A DNA stretch of 64,000 nucleotides from Salinivibrio sp. ES.052 (GCF_900141775.1 NZ_FSRI01000001.1:1768251-1832250), one strand, 5' to 3'. Positions 9,866 to 19,229 are shown, counted from the first letter of the stretch. Numbers and translations: made by a program. The notes: generated from the letters alone by a model not told the origin.

Positions 9866-12112
9866 TTACGACTGAAGCCACACTGGGTTGGTCCATGCCG
9901 TGCTGCCGTCTTTGTCTTCCACTTCTAGGTTGATCCAACCTTCTGCATCCGCAGGGATTGGCAGTGACAGCTCAAGACGCTGGGTGCTCTCTTCCGGGTT
10001 TATGGTGACGCTGTTTAGCACCTCACCACCTTGACCGATTAAGCGCACTTCTTTGAGGCCGTCAGCGGCGACGACGTTAATATCCCATTTATCACCTGCC
10101 TTGGCGCTTTCACCAAACATGATGTTTTGTGGGTATAGAATTGGCCCCTGCGTGGCATAGCCGTGACCGGCTTTTAACGCTTTAGCAAAGGCGAGAGGCG
10201 TTAGCTCACCATCAACATTGGCCATCATACGAATACGACCGGTTAGCTGATTCCACGCATCATGAGTATCGGTACCCGCAGTCAGGTACATGGCTTCGCC
10301 GCTATCCCACATATCATGTGCTTTTTTCAGGGTCGGCTCGTTATCAACACGTGCGTTGAGCTCCATCAGGTCGAAACGATCGGTCTCGCCGCCTGGTACC
10401 GCATCTTTAGCGATGTTGGTGAAGTAACCATAATCGTTATATGGGTGGTTCATTGGCACCACTTCTGCGCCCATCTCATGCGCAGCATCAATCAAGGTGT
10501 GCACGTCATCAGTACCCGGATCGACCGTCAGCGCCGCGCCATTATCGATGGGGAACGGGTTCATGTGACCCCACGATGGCGAAATCTCAATCGATGGAAT
10601 GAAAGGCACACCACGTTTTGCTGATAGGTCAGCAAACACTTTGTGATTAATGGTGGAGTCATGATCACTGATAAAGGTCAGATCCAAGTCAGTTGCCAAC
10701 TGAGCACGCACCACGATTTCTGGAGGTGTTACTCCTTCCAGCACATTGCCGTGGTGGTGCAAGTCAGCGCCATACCAATGGTTACGGTTCGGGAAAGTCA
10801 CCTGAGGCACTTTCACCACTTGTTGGTTGGTTTTGCCCGATTCGAGCGTCACGTCCAAGGTTTGTGATTCGGCGGTAAAGCCCGCACCGGCGTTAATGCC
10901 CAGCTTGTATTCACCCGGTGCCAGTTTTAGCTCAGCATGGCCTGCTGGCAGCAAATCAGTGAAGAAGGTGCGTTTACCCAAAAATTCAACCGGTGGCGCT
11001 TGGCCTTCGATGATGGTGACACGCGCATCTTTGGCCACACCAGAGGCCGCTTCTTCAACGTTAAGCGCAAGCGTCGCTGGGCTTTTCAGCGATGTGAAGT
11101 CCAATGTTTGCTCACTATCAGCACCCACGGTAATAGATTGCAGCTGGCTGTTCGCATGTCCTGTTGCCGTGCCATACACTTGGTACTTGCCTTCTGGCAA
11201 TGCCATGTTGTATTGACCATCTTTGGCAAGCGTCCACGCATAAGGGTGACCGTCTTTTTCAATCATCACAATCGCATCTGCAGGGACATTGCCATTGTCA
11301 GCAAGAAGTTGGCCTTGAATCGTGCCCGTTGCTTCGCCATGACGCTCAGCTTCTGCTTTAACAATCGGTGCCATATCACCATTAGGAACAACTTGCAGCT
11401 GGGATTCGAAGGTACGGCTTTCACCGGCTTTGAGCGTGTGACCCAGATACATATCGCGGCCATTATACTTAATGCGATCAAAGTCAGGCGCATGCAGTGC
11501 AAAGGCCCAATCCCGGTCATACGCGACCATGCGATCCGCGAGGGCATTATCCGCCATCGCTTCTTCATTGCCTTCAAGACCCGGGACCGCGAACTGATAG
11601 CCCGTATCCGGCCAAATCGTGTGGCCAGATTCCAGCTCAAGATCGTCTTCGCCTTGGTTGGTCATCACGGTTTTGAGCCCGATCGCGTCAGAGCCAGCTT
11701 CCAGCGTGTACCAAGTGGTAATGTCGACCTTGTCAAAGTTACGGCTCACTTTGATCACCGCTTTTTCATCGCTATCTTCGACAATATCAATCGACTTGCG
11801 ATCGTTCGGCCAAGCCGACCAACTGTTGGGGATGAAATCTGCAAAAGCGACTCGGTCTAGATCAATTTTGCCATTTTTCACCGCCGCGAGATCCACTAAG
11901 GTGCCACGTGGCACACCCCACGGTGGCGCAGACTCAACTGCCAATGCGAACGCGACATACTCGTTTTTTACCGTGATGTCTTGGGCATGCGTTGCCTCAC
12001 CATCTGGGATTGCAGTCTTACCTTGAGTAATGCTGACGTCGGCGTGCGCTGACGCACCTAACAATAGGCCAGACACTAAAGTCGCCACTGCGCTTTTTGA
12101 GAATTTATGCAT
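9866..12112 (-). CDS. Exported PHP-domain metallohydrolase, CehA/McbA-like
   Basis: A secreted or periplasmic protein of 748 residues. Residues 1-24 form a signal peptide (cleavage probable after ASAHA). Residues 25 to about 440 look like beta-rich modules, including carboxypeptidase-regulatory-like repeats around 262-330 and 340-430 (PEGKYQVYGTATG, APGEYKLGINAGAG). The C-terminal PHP-type metal site is seen in LHHHGN (452-454), SDHDS (His484), IEISPSWGH (Glu509), MNHPYND (His556) and GTDTHD (Asp615, His617). CehA/McbA relatives hydrolyse phosphoesters or carbamates, but the substrate here is unknown. RBS AAGGA precedes the ATG. It has its own terminator and a long AT-rich upstream region. 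It separates recC from recBD, the place where E. coli carries the exported protease gene ptrA. Confidence 0.75.
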   Translation of the reverse strand: MHKFSKSAVATLVSGLLLGASAHADVSITQGKTAIPDGEATHAQDITVKNEYVAFALAVESAPPWGVPRGTLVDLAAVKNGKIDLDRVAFADFIPNSWSAWPNDRKSIDIVEDSDEKAVIKVSRNFDKVDITTWYTLEAGSDAIGLKTVMTNQGEDDLELESGHTIWPDTGYQFAVPGLEGNEEAMADNALADRMVAYDRDWAFALHAPDFDRIKYNGRDMYLGHTLKAGESRTFESQLQVVPNGDMAPIVKAEAERHGEATGTIQGQLLADNGNVPADAIVMIEKDGHPYAWTLAKDGQYNMALPEGKYQVYGTATGHANSQLQSITVGADSEQTLDFTSLKSPATLALNVEEAASGVAKDARVTIIEGQAPPVEFLGKRTFFTDLLPAGHAELKLAPGEYKLGINAGAGFTAESQTLDVTLESGKTNQQVVKVPQVTFPNRNHWYGADLHHHGNVLEGVTPPEIVVRAQLATDLDLTFISDHDSTINHKVFADLSAKRGVPFIPSIEISPSWGHMNPFPIDNGAALTVDPGTDDVHTLIDAAHEMGAEVVPMNHPYNDYGYFTNIAKDAVPGGETDRFDLMELNARVDNEPTLKKAHDMWDSGEAMYLTAGTDTHDAWNQLTGRIRMMANVDGELTPLAFAKALKAGHGYATQGPILYPQNIMFGESAKAGDKWDINVVAADGLKEVRLIGQGGEVLNSVTINPEESTQRLELSLPIPADAEGWINLEVEDKDGSTAWTNPVWLQS

Positions 12113-12601
12113 GAAGGCACATCCTTTTTTTCATGGTTTGTTATATGAATTTTCGATGACATTGTGCGTTAAGTTAATTACACGTTCAAATAAAAAACAG
12201 AATAAAGCCCCCTATAAACAACACAAAAACGATGCCCTCTAACCATTATTTTAAATATAAGAGTTTAATTTTAATTAAAATTAAAACACAACCCTGCATT
12301 AAAATGATCGTTTAAAAAATATTTAGACCCCAAATAGATTGAACCCTAACGAGCAGCAAAATGTGCAATGTTTAACCAACACGATGATAACAAACATGAC
12401 AAAAAGGATGGTTGTATCGACGAACCACCCATTTTCTCTATCCTAGTATCCAACCTCTTTAAATGAATAAAAACTTAGAAATAAAGAATAAAAATAGCTA
12501 AAGAAGCCATGCATAGACTTGGCTAACAGGGAGATGAGTGGGAAAGAGAGTGGAATGGGGGGAAACGGCGCCGCACTATTCCTACGAGGCGCCTTTGGTG
12601 A
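12113..12601. other. Intergenic region between recC and the PHP gene, with a 22-bp A/T palindrome
   Basis: 489 bases without a credible gene, conspicuously AT-rich between about 12120 and 12500. It holds the presumed promoter of the PHP gene; on the minus strand TTGAAC and CACAAT are 17 bases apart, roughly 60 bases before the start. A perfect 22-base palindrome made only of A and T lies at 12264-12285. No clear terminator for recC was found: a GGCGCC inverted pair near 12570-12592 lacks a T tail. Confidence 0.6.
12264..12285. repeat. Perfect 22-bp A/T palindrome upstream of the PHP gene
   Basis: TTTAATTTTAA followed by its exact reverse complement. It sits about 150 bases upstream of the PHP-gene start codon. 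It could be an operator or only a cruciform-prone AT stretch; no known consensus is recognised. Confidence 0.55.
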
Positions 12602-15600
12602 TTAGCGTATTTGTCGCTGCGCAAGCATCGGCAGTACGTGTTGATCGCCTTTTGCTAACAGCGCGAGACAGAGACTCTCGTTCCATTGCGGCCAAACACG
12701 ATACACATAGGGGTCTTGTCCTTCACCAAGGCTAAAGCCCCCCACAAAGGCATCGCGTATCGCTTTCAGCGCTTTGTCTTGCCCGGTTTCACTGTTATCA
12801 AACCCTTTTTTACTATCTCGGGCTTTTATCCCCGCCCCGATTGAGCTTGGCAGATAGGTAAGCGGCTGATTCAAGCCCTGTTGATAGTCTTCAACCAAGG
12901 CTTGTAGGTGTGCTCGCGCGTCATCTTTGCTGAGTGGGGAAAACTCGATGGTTTCTTTCACTCCCACCAGCGTACTCGGCACGGCTTCGCCCATTGCGCA
13001 TTGGCATAAATGATCAATCCATACTGAAAGCTGATGACGTACAGTCAGATCGCCACAATGAAAGCGAACCAAGCTGTCTTGATAACGCCGATTGAGCCAA
13101 CCTTGCAGTTGTACCTCACCCAAGGCAGTAGGAAGGGTCAGATTGAGTTCAAGATCGGGGCGCAGCGCGGCGAGCAATGGCGTTAAGCGTTGGTACATAT
13201 CACGGATCACCATAACTTGCGTATCCAAGGTCAATTCGCCAAAGTACGCTAAGGGCAACTTGCCCTGTCCTCGCTGTCGGGCCATAAAGTCCTGCACACT
13301 TTGGGGGCTGTCATCGGTTTCAATAAAGTGGGCTAACAGCTGATCGCGCAGCTGAAAACGGTGCAAGGTATCTAAGCGAAAGGGTTCAAATTCTTCTAAC
13401 GGCGCTTCTAACTGCTCAAAGAAGACTTTCAAGCGGCGTTGGAAAAAATAGCGCACGGGCAACCGCCAAAAGCGCTGCAACTCAGCCAACTCAATCACAG
13501 GATCAGTATGGCTATCCGGATCTGGGCTTAATGCATCATCCATAAATGCCGGTAGTTGCGTCCCTTGTCCTTTGGCAGCCGGTAGCCACTCTTGCGCGTA
13601 GCTACCATCATGAGCAAACGCCTCTGGGCTAAAGGGAGTGAGTGGATGAGTCTGGATAAGCCTCTCTTCCAGCCGCTGACGTGACTGGACTTCGGGTAAG
13701 TCGCGGTCACCGGCCAAACAGTAGCCTTGGGTACAATATTCAAGCAGCTCGGTAACCAGCACCGACGGGACTTTTAAGCTGTTATCTTGCACTGAGCGCC
13801 CGACATAACTGATATATAAACGCTGCTGTGCTGACTGCAGCGCTTCTAAAAACAGGTAACGATCATCGTCGCGACGCGAGCGATCCCCTGCCCGCGTGCG
13901 GCCCACCATTAAATCAAAACCGACGCTAGGCACAGTGCGCGGGTACACGCCATCATTCATCCCAAGCAAACACACCACATCAAAGGGAATTGAGCGCATC
14001 GGCATCAAGGTACAAAAGTTGACCTGACCGGCCAAAAAGCGCTGGCTGACTCGCTCGTTGTTGAGGCGACCATTAAAGTAATCGCGCACCACGGGCAACG
14101 TTAGCGTGTGGGTAAAGGCTGCATCGCTAAGCTGTGTCAGCCAACTGTCTAACTGGGTACGGATCAATTTGACCGCTAACTCTTCATCCCCTTCAATGGC
14201 GAAGCAGTCATCCAGCATTTGGGTCAATCGCGCCACCCACGCCTTGCCATCGCACTCAATCGCTAACTGCTGCTGGTAGTAAATTAAGGTGTCGATAAAC
14301 AGCCCTAAACGCCCCGCCAGCTCCGCATTAAGCCCTTGGACTTCATCATAAGGGACGGTGTCTGCAAACAAGCCAGCCTCACTCGGCATCGCGTAGCCGA
14401 GTAGCATGCGTTTCAGGCCAAATAGCCACGTATTCTGATACTGCTCGGGCAAGGCAAATTGACTCGCGGTATGGGTATCAAGCCCCCAGCGAATGCCGGT
14501 TTCTTCCACCCACTGCTTAATCTGATCAAACTGTTGGCTGTCGATGGCAAAACGGCGCGACACCGCCGGCACCTCAAGAATTTCCAATAGCTCCGCCGCA
14601 CTGCATCGACTATCAGGCAGGGTGAGCAGGCGCAAAAAGGCGGCTAATACCGGGCTTTCTTGATCGGCGCTGCGATCTGAGATGGAAAAGGGAATAAAAC
14701 GCTCACTCGGCGCATTACCAAACACCGCTTGAATGGCGGGGCTGTAGGCATTGATATCCGCCACCATCACAATCACATCGCGGGGGCTCAGTGATGGGTT
14801 GGCCTCAAACATCGCGAGTAGCTGATCGTGCAGCACTTCGACTTCGCGCATCGGGCTGTGACAGGCATGGATTGCGATGGATGCATCATCTGGCTCGATT
14901 TCTGTTTTCACCGCACTGGTTTCAGTCTGCTTGGGATCGCCCGGCTCATTCAAATCCAAAATATCGGCTTGGATGTGATGCAGTAGATTATCGCGGTTAA
15001 TAGGTACAAAGCCGCTATCAATCTCATTACAGGCCATTTCCGAGAGCAGCAGTAAGTTGTCGCGCCCCAGTTTTCCCATCGACGCCAGCAAGCTGTTCCC
15101 TACTTCACCGTGCTCGGGCTCATCAAGTCCCAGTGCCAATTGGCTCTCGGCGGGGATGTTTTCAATTCGGCTGATCTTATCCCGCGCCAATGCGGCACGT
15201 TTAGCCAGATAGCGCTTGTCGCGAATATCGCCCCAATAGTAACGGCATGGGTTGGTGAACATAAAATGCACCTCCACATGCTCGCCCAGTGCTTGCAACG
15301 CATCCAGATAGCGTGGTGGGAGCGCGGAGATGCCAAACACAAACACCCGTTCAATATCAGCCAGCCCCGCAGGCTTGTGCTGATGGCTGGTTAAGGTATC
15401 GATAAACTCTTGATACAAGTTAGCGCGATGGTAAGGCGATTGGCCCAGCGCCAATGTGTGATCGTATAAGCGACGCCACAGTTTTTGCTGCCAAGGCTGC
15501 ACATCGTCAAGCTCGGGTACCGGTTGCTCTTGCTCCCATGCCAATACCCACTCGGGGCGATAGACCAAATACTGGTCGAAAATATCGGCCACTTTTTCGG

Positions 15601-15982
15601 CCAGCTGGTAAGCACGCTGCTGATCCTGGCTATCTTCCAAATACGCGGCTAAATCAGCGAACTCTGGCGCATCCAGACAGCTGGGTAAGATGTCCATTAG
15701 CTTCCATGTCATCGCCTCTTTATTGAAATCACTGCGCTCAGGCACGCCATCCAACACCCGAATAAACAACTGCCAGATAAAGGTGGCGGGAAGTGGGAAT
15801 TCGACGTTTGCAACAATCTGCTGCTCGTTGGCGAGTGCCATTTTTAACCACTGCGCCATGCCGGGGCTTTGCACCAGAATAAGTTCTTTTTGAAAGGGGT
15901 CAGACAGCGGACGCTGCTGGATCAGGGAGACCAACAGCGATTTTAACAGATCGAGCTGATTAGAGTGATAAACAGTAAACAC
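12602..15982 (-). CDS. recC: Exodeoxyribonuclease V gamma subunit
   Basis: RecBCD subunit that scans for Chi and splits the duplex ahead of the two helicases. At 1126 residues it matches E. coli RecC (1122). N-terminal helicase-like signs are QRPLSDPFQKELILVQSPGMAQWL, which is typical of RecC, followed by IVANVEFPLPATFIWQLF. Mid-protein segments VMVADINAYSPAIQAVFG and LNNERVSQRFLAGQVNFCTLMPMRSIPFDVVCLLG match the inactive helicase fold, and the C-terminal part is the inactive nuclease-like domain. It is separated from recBD by the PHP gene and its terminator, so stoichiometry must be set from at least two transcripts. The upstream neighbour is the tag-like gene, 134 bases away. Confidence 0.95.
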   Translation of the reverse strand: MFTVYHSNQLDLLKSLLVSLIQQRPLSDPFQKELILVQSPGMAQWLKMALANEQQIVANVEFPLPATFIWQLFIRVLDGVPERSDFNKEAMTWKLMDILPSCLDAPEFADLAAYLEDSQDQQRAYQLAEKVADIFDQYLVYRPEWVLAWEQEQPVPELDDVQPWQQKLWRRLYDHTLALGQSPYHRANLYQEFIDTLTSHQHKPAGLADIERVFVFGISALPPRYLDALQALGEHVEVHFMFTNPCRYYWGDIRDKRYLAKRAALARDKISRIENIPAESQLALGLDEPEHGEVGNSLLASMGKLGRDNLLLLSEMACNEIDSGFVPINRDNLLHHIQADILDLNEPGDPKQTETSAVKTEIEPDDASIAIHACHSPMREVEVLHDQLLAMFEANPSLSPRDVIVMVADINAYSPAIQAVFGNAPSERFIPFSISDRSADQESPVLAAFLRLLTLPDSRCSAAELLEILEVPAVSRRFAIDSQQFDQIKQWVEETGIRWGLDTHTASQFALPEQYQNTWLFGLKRMLLGYAMPSEAGLFADTVPYDEVQGLNAELAGRLGLFIDTLIYYQQQLAIECDGKAWVARLTQMLDDCFAIEGDEELAVKLIRTQLDSWLTQLSDAAFTHTLTLPVVRDYFNGRLNNERVSQRFLAGQVNFCTLMPMRSIPFDVVCLLGMNDGVYPRTVPSVGFDLMVGRTRAGDRSRRDDDRYLFLEALQSAQQRLYISYVGRSVQDNSLKVPSVLVTELLEYCTQGYCLAGDRDLPEVQSRQRLEERLIQTHPLTPFSPEAFAHDGSYAQEWLPAAKGQGTQLPAFMDDALSPDPDSHTDPVIELAELQRFWRLPVRYFFQRRLKVFFEQLEAPLEEFEPFRLDTLHRFQLRDQLLAHFIETDDSPQSVQDFMARQRGQGKLPLAYFGELTLDTQVMVIRDMYQRLTPLLAALRPDLELNLTLPTALGEVQLQGWLNRRYQDSLVRFHCGDLTVRHQLSVWIDHLCQCAMGEAVPSTLVGVKETIEFSPLSKDDARAHLQALVEDYQQGLNQPLTYLPSSIGAGIKARDSKKGFDNSETGQDKALKAIRDAFVGGFSLGEGQDPYVYRVWPQWNESLCLALLAKGDQHVLPMLAQRQIR

Positions 15983-16116
15983 AAGGCGCTCACATGGGAA
16001 AGATAACTGGCATCGATTGTGGCCGATTGCCGTACTAAGCGCAAACCGCTACCGACACACCGCGACCTCGCACACGACTTGTTAAGCGCGTGATAATGCG
16101 GCAAATCGCTGAGCGA

Positions 16117-16800
16117 TTACACGCGATTGTCACCCACACTGAATGCGATCAGCTGGCTGATATGGTTCAGTGAACGCCCCGACTCTTGCTGCCACTCATT
16201 AAATGCCTGTTGCGCTGCTTGCATCGCCCGCTTGGTCTCTCGACCGCTATCAACGATTTTAGTCGCGCGCAGGTAGTGCTCGATATCACGGGTGAACAAG
16301 AAGGTGTCCTTGCCCATTCGGCGCAAGGTATAAGCACCGGTATTACCGCCTAAACGCTTACCGTGTTTTTTTAAATACTGCCATAAACCGACAATATCCT
16401 CGCTGGGCCAATCGGCGACAAACTGGCTAAAACTGCCGTGCGATTGCTGCACGCGGTGGATCATTTCCGCGTTGTGCGGAATCGTCATCACCTTGGTAAG
16501 GTGACGAATAATCGCTGGGTTGGTGGCTTTTTCTTCCCACATTTCCGGTGGCATCAGCAGCATTTTCTCAATATCAAAGCCCCAGAATACCTCTTCGAAC
16601 CCCGGCCACTTTTTACGGACGACCTGCCAACTAATGCCCGATTGAAACACCTTCTGACTAAACGCCGCTAACCAGCGATCATCCGGTATCTCACACAAGG
16701 CATGAGGCGCAAGCGGTGCCACCAACATGCGCTCTACCTCGCGTTGACCGCCTTTGCGCTCAGCGGCACGTTGATAAATGGTGCTAAATTTTTCTCTCAT
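16117..16800 (-). CDS. DNA-3-methyladenine glycosylase I family protein
   Basis: Predicted base-excision repair glycosylase of the Tag family: helix-hairpin-helix-type all-alpha protein with WQVVRKKWPGFEEVFWGFDIEKM and an AIIRHLTKVMTIPHNAEMIHRVQ segment characteristic of Tag-like proteins. It is longer (227 residues) than E. coli Tag (187), so it belongs to an extended branch and substrate range is uncertain. It is divergent from yebG, with a perfect-arm LexA box at 16842-16861 between the two starts, which suggests SOS control. It stands next to recC, in a DNA-repair neighbourhood. The ATG start at 16800 is supported by conserved MREKFSTIYQRAAERKGG. Confidence 0.75.
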   Translation of the reverse strand: MREKFSTIYQRAAERKGGQREVERMLVAPLAPHALCEIPDDRWLAAFSQKVFQSGISWQVVRKKWPGFEEVFWGFDIEKMLLMPPEMWEEKATNPAIIRHLTKVMTIPHNAEMIHRVQQSHGSFSQFVADWPSEDIVGLWQYLKKHGKRLGGNTGAYTLRRMGKDTFLFTRDIEHYLRATKIVDSGRETKRAMQAAQQAFNEWQQESGRSLNHISQLIAFSVGDNRV

Positions 16801-16841
16801 GTCACAATCATGGCCGGGTCAGTGGACAATGGCCCTTATCC

Positions 16842-16861
16842 TACTGTATAAAAAGACAGTA
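16842..16861. promoter_or_regulatory. LexA (SOS) box between the tag-like gene and yebG
   Basis: TACTG at one end and CAGTA at the other, enclosing ten bases (TATAAAAAGA), is the exact LexA arm consensus. It lies 22 bases before the yebG start and about 42 bases before the divergent tag-like start. Confidence 0.92.
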
Positions 16862-16883
16862 AATCAACGAAGAGAGGGTAATT

Positions 16884-17192
16884 ATGGCCGTTATCGTCAA
16901 GTACGTGGTCGAACGCGAGGGAGAAGAAAAGATGACATTTACCTCCAAAGCTGAAGCCGACGCCTACGACAAAATGTTGGATATGGCAGATGCCATGTTC
17001 GATCTGATTGGAGAAAGCGAACTGGTAGACGACGAAGAAAAGCGTGAAGCCTTGTCGCTATACCTTGCTCAACACAAAGACTCGGTGCTTGAAGCACTGG
17101 GCGCAAAACGCAAGGCGGCAAAGAAAAAGCCGGCAAAAAGCGAGAACAAAGCGGACGAGAGTCGCGACGACAAAGACGCCGATGCGGCCTAA
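16884..17192 (+). CDS. yebG: YebG-family SOS-induced protein
   Basis: Small DNA-damage-inducible protein of the YebG family; the exact molecular role is unknown. The N-terminus MAVIVKYVVEREGEEKMTF and the following EADAYDKMLDMADAMFDLI, LVDDEEKREALSLYLAQHKD are the family core (residues 1-75). The tail (about 76-102) is a Lys/Ala then Asp-rich low-complexity stretch. The LexA box at 16842-16861 is the expected regulator. The ATG is preceded by GAGAGGGTAATT, which carries an acceptable RBS. A hairpin terminator follows at 17229. Confidence 0.9.
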   Translation: MAVIVKYVVEREGEEKMTFTSKAEADAYDKMLDMADAMFDLIGESELVDDEEKREALSLYLAQHKDSVLEALGAKRKAAKKKPAKSENKADESRDDKDADAA

Positions 17193-17228
17193 AGTTGTGA
17201 TTGCTGACCCTTTTAGCATCCGCGAAAG

Positions 17229-17255
17229 AGCAAGCCCATTTGGCTTGCTTTTTTT
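17229..17255 (+). terminator. Intrinsic terminator after yebG
   Basis: The stem AGCAAGCC/GGCTTGCT has a five-base loop followed by six or more T. Confidence 0.85.
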
Positions 17256-17415
17256 ATGCCTGTCTCCTGATGACTATGCATCAACATGAATCGGTGCGCT
17301 GACCTGTAACGGTTTTTGCCTCCGCCAGCCGTTAAGCGCTTCCAACCACCGCCGCTTGTCTTTAAGATGAAGTGTTTGATGTTTTAAGCCCAACGACACA
17401 AGGAGATTCCCCCCA

Positions 17416-18447
17416 ATGGCAAGCTTTGCTCTGGCACTCGGTACCGCCACTCAAAACCAGGACGGTAAAATCATTGAAGCCTATTTCCCAGCGCCCCTGC
17501 TTAATCCTAGTGATGATCTGGTAAGTGCCCTAAGCGCGCTAACCGATTATAGCGCCGGTAATCAGGTACTAGAGGTTGCACCAGAAACCTGCGCTGCAAT
17601 CAGTGAAGCCTTCGCCGCCGCTGGCGCTCAAAAGGCAGCTAACTTTGCGAGCAAGGCTCAACAAACCACACAGCCACTGGTGCTGGTTATTCTAGAAAAC
17701 GACAGCAAACCCGCATCGGTGGCTGAAGGCTTCCTCAAGCTTCAACTGATCTCGCACCGCTTAGTCAAACCACACGGTGTGGTGCTAGACGGACTCTTTG
17801 GCCTGCTGCACAACATTGCTTGGACCAACCAAGGCCCAATCGACTTGCCGGAACTGCCTGAGCGTCAGATGGAAGCGCGTCTGAAAGGCGAAACATTAAC
17901 CGTTGAGTGCGTGGATAAATTCCCGAAAATGACCGATTACGTGGTGCCTGCCGGTGTGCGTATTGCTGATACCGCCCGTGTTCGCTTGGGCGCCCATGTG
18001 GGTGAAGGCACCACGGTGATGCACGAAGGCTTTATCAACTTCAATGCCGGCACCGAAGGCAAGAGCATGATTGAAGGCCGTATCTCTGCGGGTGTGATGG
18101 TCGGTCAAGGTAGCGATATTGGCGGCGGTGCATCCATTATGGGGACGCTGAGTGGCGGCGGCCAGATTGTGATCTCAATTGGTGAGAACTCACTGTTGGG
18201 TGCCAATGCTGGCCTTGGCTTCCCATTAGGCGATCGTTGCACCATCGAGTCAGGACTGTATGTCACCGCAGGCACCAAAGTCACCATGCTCGACGCTGAC
18301 GGCAATGTGGTCGAAAGCATCAAAGCACGTGATTTGGCCGGTAAGTCGGACCTATTGCTACGCCGCAACTCAAAAACGGGGGCGGTTGAATGCTTAACCA
18401 ACAAAACGGCAGTTGAGCTCAACCATGAGCTACACGCCAATAACTAA
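17416..18447 (+). CDS. dapD: 2,3,4,5-tetrahydropyridine-2,6-dicarboxylate N-succinyltransferase (long form)
   Basis: Lysine and meso-diaminopimelate synthesis: succinylates tetrahydrodipicolinate using succinyl-CoA. At 343 residues it is the long type found in vibrios and pseudomonads rather than the 274-residue enterobacterial form. The C-terminal left-handed beta-helix is evident from hexapeptide-like runs (VRIADTARVRLGAHVGEGTTV, ISAGVMVGQGSDIGGGASIMG, IGENSLLGANAGLGFPLGDRC). The N-terminal domain (1-170) is the variable part. The start follows AAGGAGA, eleven bases before the ATG. It is a single gene with a terminator downstream. The product feeds both lysine and the peptidoglycan cross-bridge. 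Confidence 0.95.
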   Translation: MASFALALGTATQNQDGKIIEAYFPAPLLNPSDDLVSALSALTDYSAGNQVLEVAPETCAAISEAFAAAGAQKAANFASKAQQTTQPLVLVILENDSKPASVAEGFLKLQLISHRLVKPHGVVLDGLFGLLHNIAWTNQGPIDLPELPERQMEARLKGETLTVECVDKFPKMTDYVVPAGVRIADTARVRLGAHVGEGTTVMHEGFINFNAGTEGKSMIEGRISAGVMVGQGSDIGGGASIMGTLSGGGQIVISIGENSLLGANAGLGFPLGDRCTIESGLYVTAGTKVTMLDADGNVVESIKARDLAGKSDLLLRRNSKTGAVECLTNKTAVELNHELHANN

Positions 18448-18474
18448 TCAAGCCCGCTTTTAGTTCTTTTCAAC

Positions 18475-18499
18475 GGCGGCCAACTTGGTCGCCTTTTTT
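18475..18499 (+). terminator. Intrinsic terminator after dapD
   Basis: GGCGGCCAA pairs with TTGGTCGCC (one G-T wobble), followed by six T. Confidence 0.8.
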
Positions 18500-18842
18500 A
18501 TGCCGACTTTGCCTTAATGACTATCGCGTCACCGCAATACGCCAAAAAGCACAAGCAGGTTTGTGGCACATTTTTAACCACAAGCGAAAACTAGGAAAAT
18601 AAACAGGCGCGAGGCGGCCCTGACTGGCGGGTAAATCAGCGTTCGTGATCTCTCCCAACGTAGCATTTTTGGCATTGATTTCAAGGCTTTTCCGGCCTTT
18701 TCGATGTCAGGATTCGCGAATGCTCACAGATCCTCCTATCGAAAAACTCCCCCCCTTTAAACATGAGCCAAGTCACGTTATCAATGGCGTAAAGCGGTAA
18801 TCTAAAGATGAACCTAATACAGGGGAACAAAGAGGAACGAGT
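18500..18842. other. Intergenic region before raiA
   Basis: About 340 bases without a credible gene between the dapD terminator and raiA. It presumably contains the raiA promoter and leader. I see no recognisable operator, RNA gene or repeat. Confidence 0.5.
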
Positions 18843-19193
18843 ATGAGAGTGGAAATTGCAGGCAAAAACATCGAAATCACTCCCGCCATCCGTGAGCGCA
18901 TCGAAAGCCGCTTTGACAAGTTGGCCAAGTGGCAGGTGGCACTCATCAATCCTCATGCTGTGATCAGTAAAGAGCCAAACCACCAGTTTAAAGTAGAAGC
19001 CAAAGCTGGGTTGCCGGGTTCAACGCTGGTTGCCTCAGCGGAAAGCGATGACATGTACAAAGCGATCAATGACGTAGGCCAAAAGCTGGAGAAACAACTC
19101 AATAAAGTCCAACACAAGGGCGAGGCGCGTCGTAACGAAAAATCTGCCGCGACGGTTGCGATGGAAGAAAACCCATCCGATGAGGAAATCTAG
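18843..19193 (+). CDS. raiA: Ribosome-associated inhibitor A (hibernation factor family)
   Basis: Stationary-phase or cold-shock factor that binds the 30S decoding channel and blocks translation. The sequence begins MRVEIAGKNIEITPAIRERIE, then FDKLAKWQVALINPHAVI and the conserved EAKAGLPGSTLVASAESDDMYKAI-type core, with an acidic tail (EENPSDEEI). Its 116 residues agree with E. coli RaiA (113). The tail length and the gene's place just upstream of the phe leader and pheA, as in E. coli, favour RaiA over HPF. GAGGAA lies just upstream of the ATG. A terminator follows. Because RaiA is a starvation factor, the loss of rpoS in this strain may matter for its context, but no direct link is visible. 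Confidence 0.9.
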   Translation: MRVEIAGKNIEITPAIRERIESRFDKLAKWQVALINPHAVISKEPNHQFKVEAKAGLPGSTLVASAESDDMYKAINDVGQKLEKQLNKVQHKGEARRNEKSAATVAMEENPSDEEI

Positions 19194-19229
19194 ACCCTCA
19201 ACGCAACACCAAATATGCTAAACATGTCA

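Noticed and set aside
10937-11860. 307-codon open frame on the plus strand
   Set aside because: It is antisense to the PHP hydrolase gene, has no ribosome-binding site and shows no protein-family pattern; the minus-strand gene has a signal peptide and metal motifs.
18681-18983. 100-codon minus-strand frame overlapping the raiA start
   Set aside because: It overlaps raiA on the opposite strand, with no family match and no ribosome-binding site.
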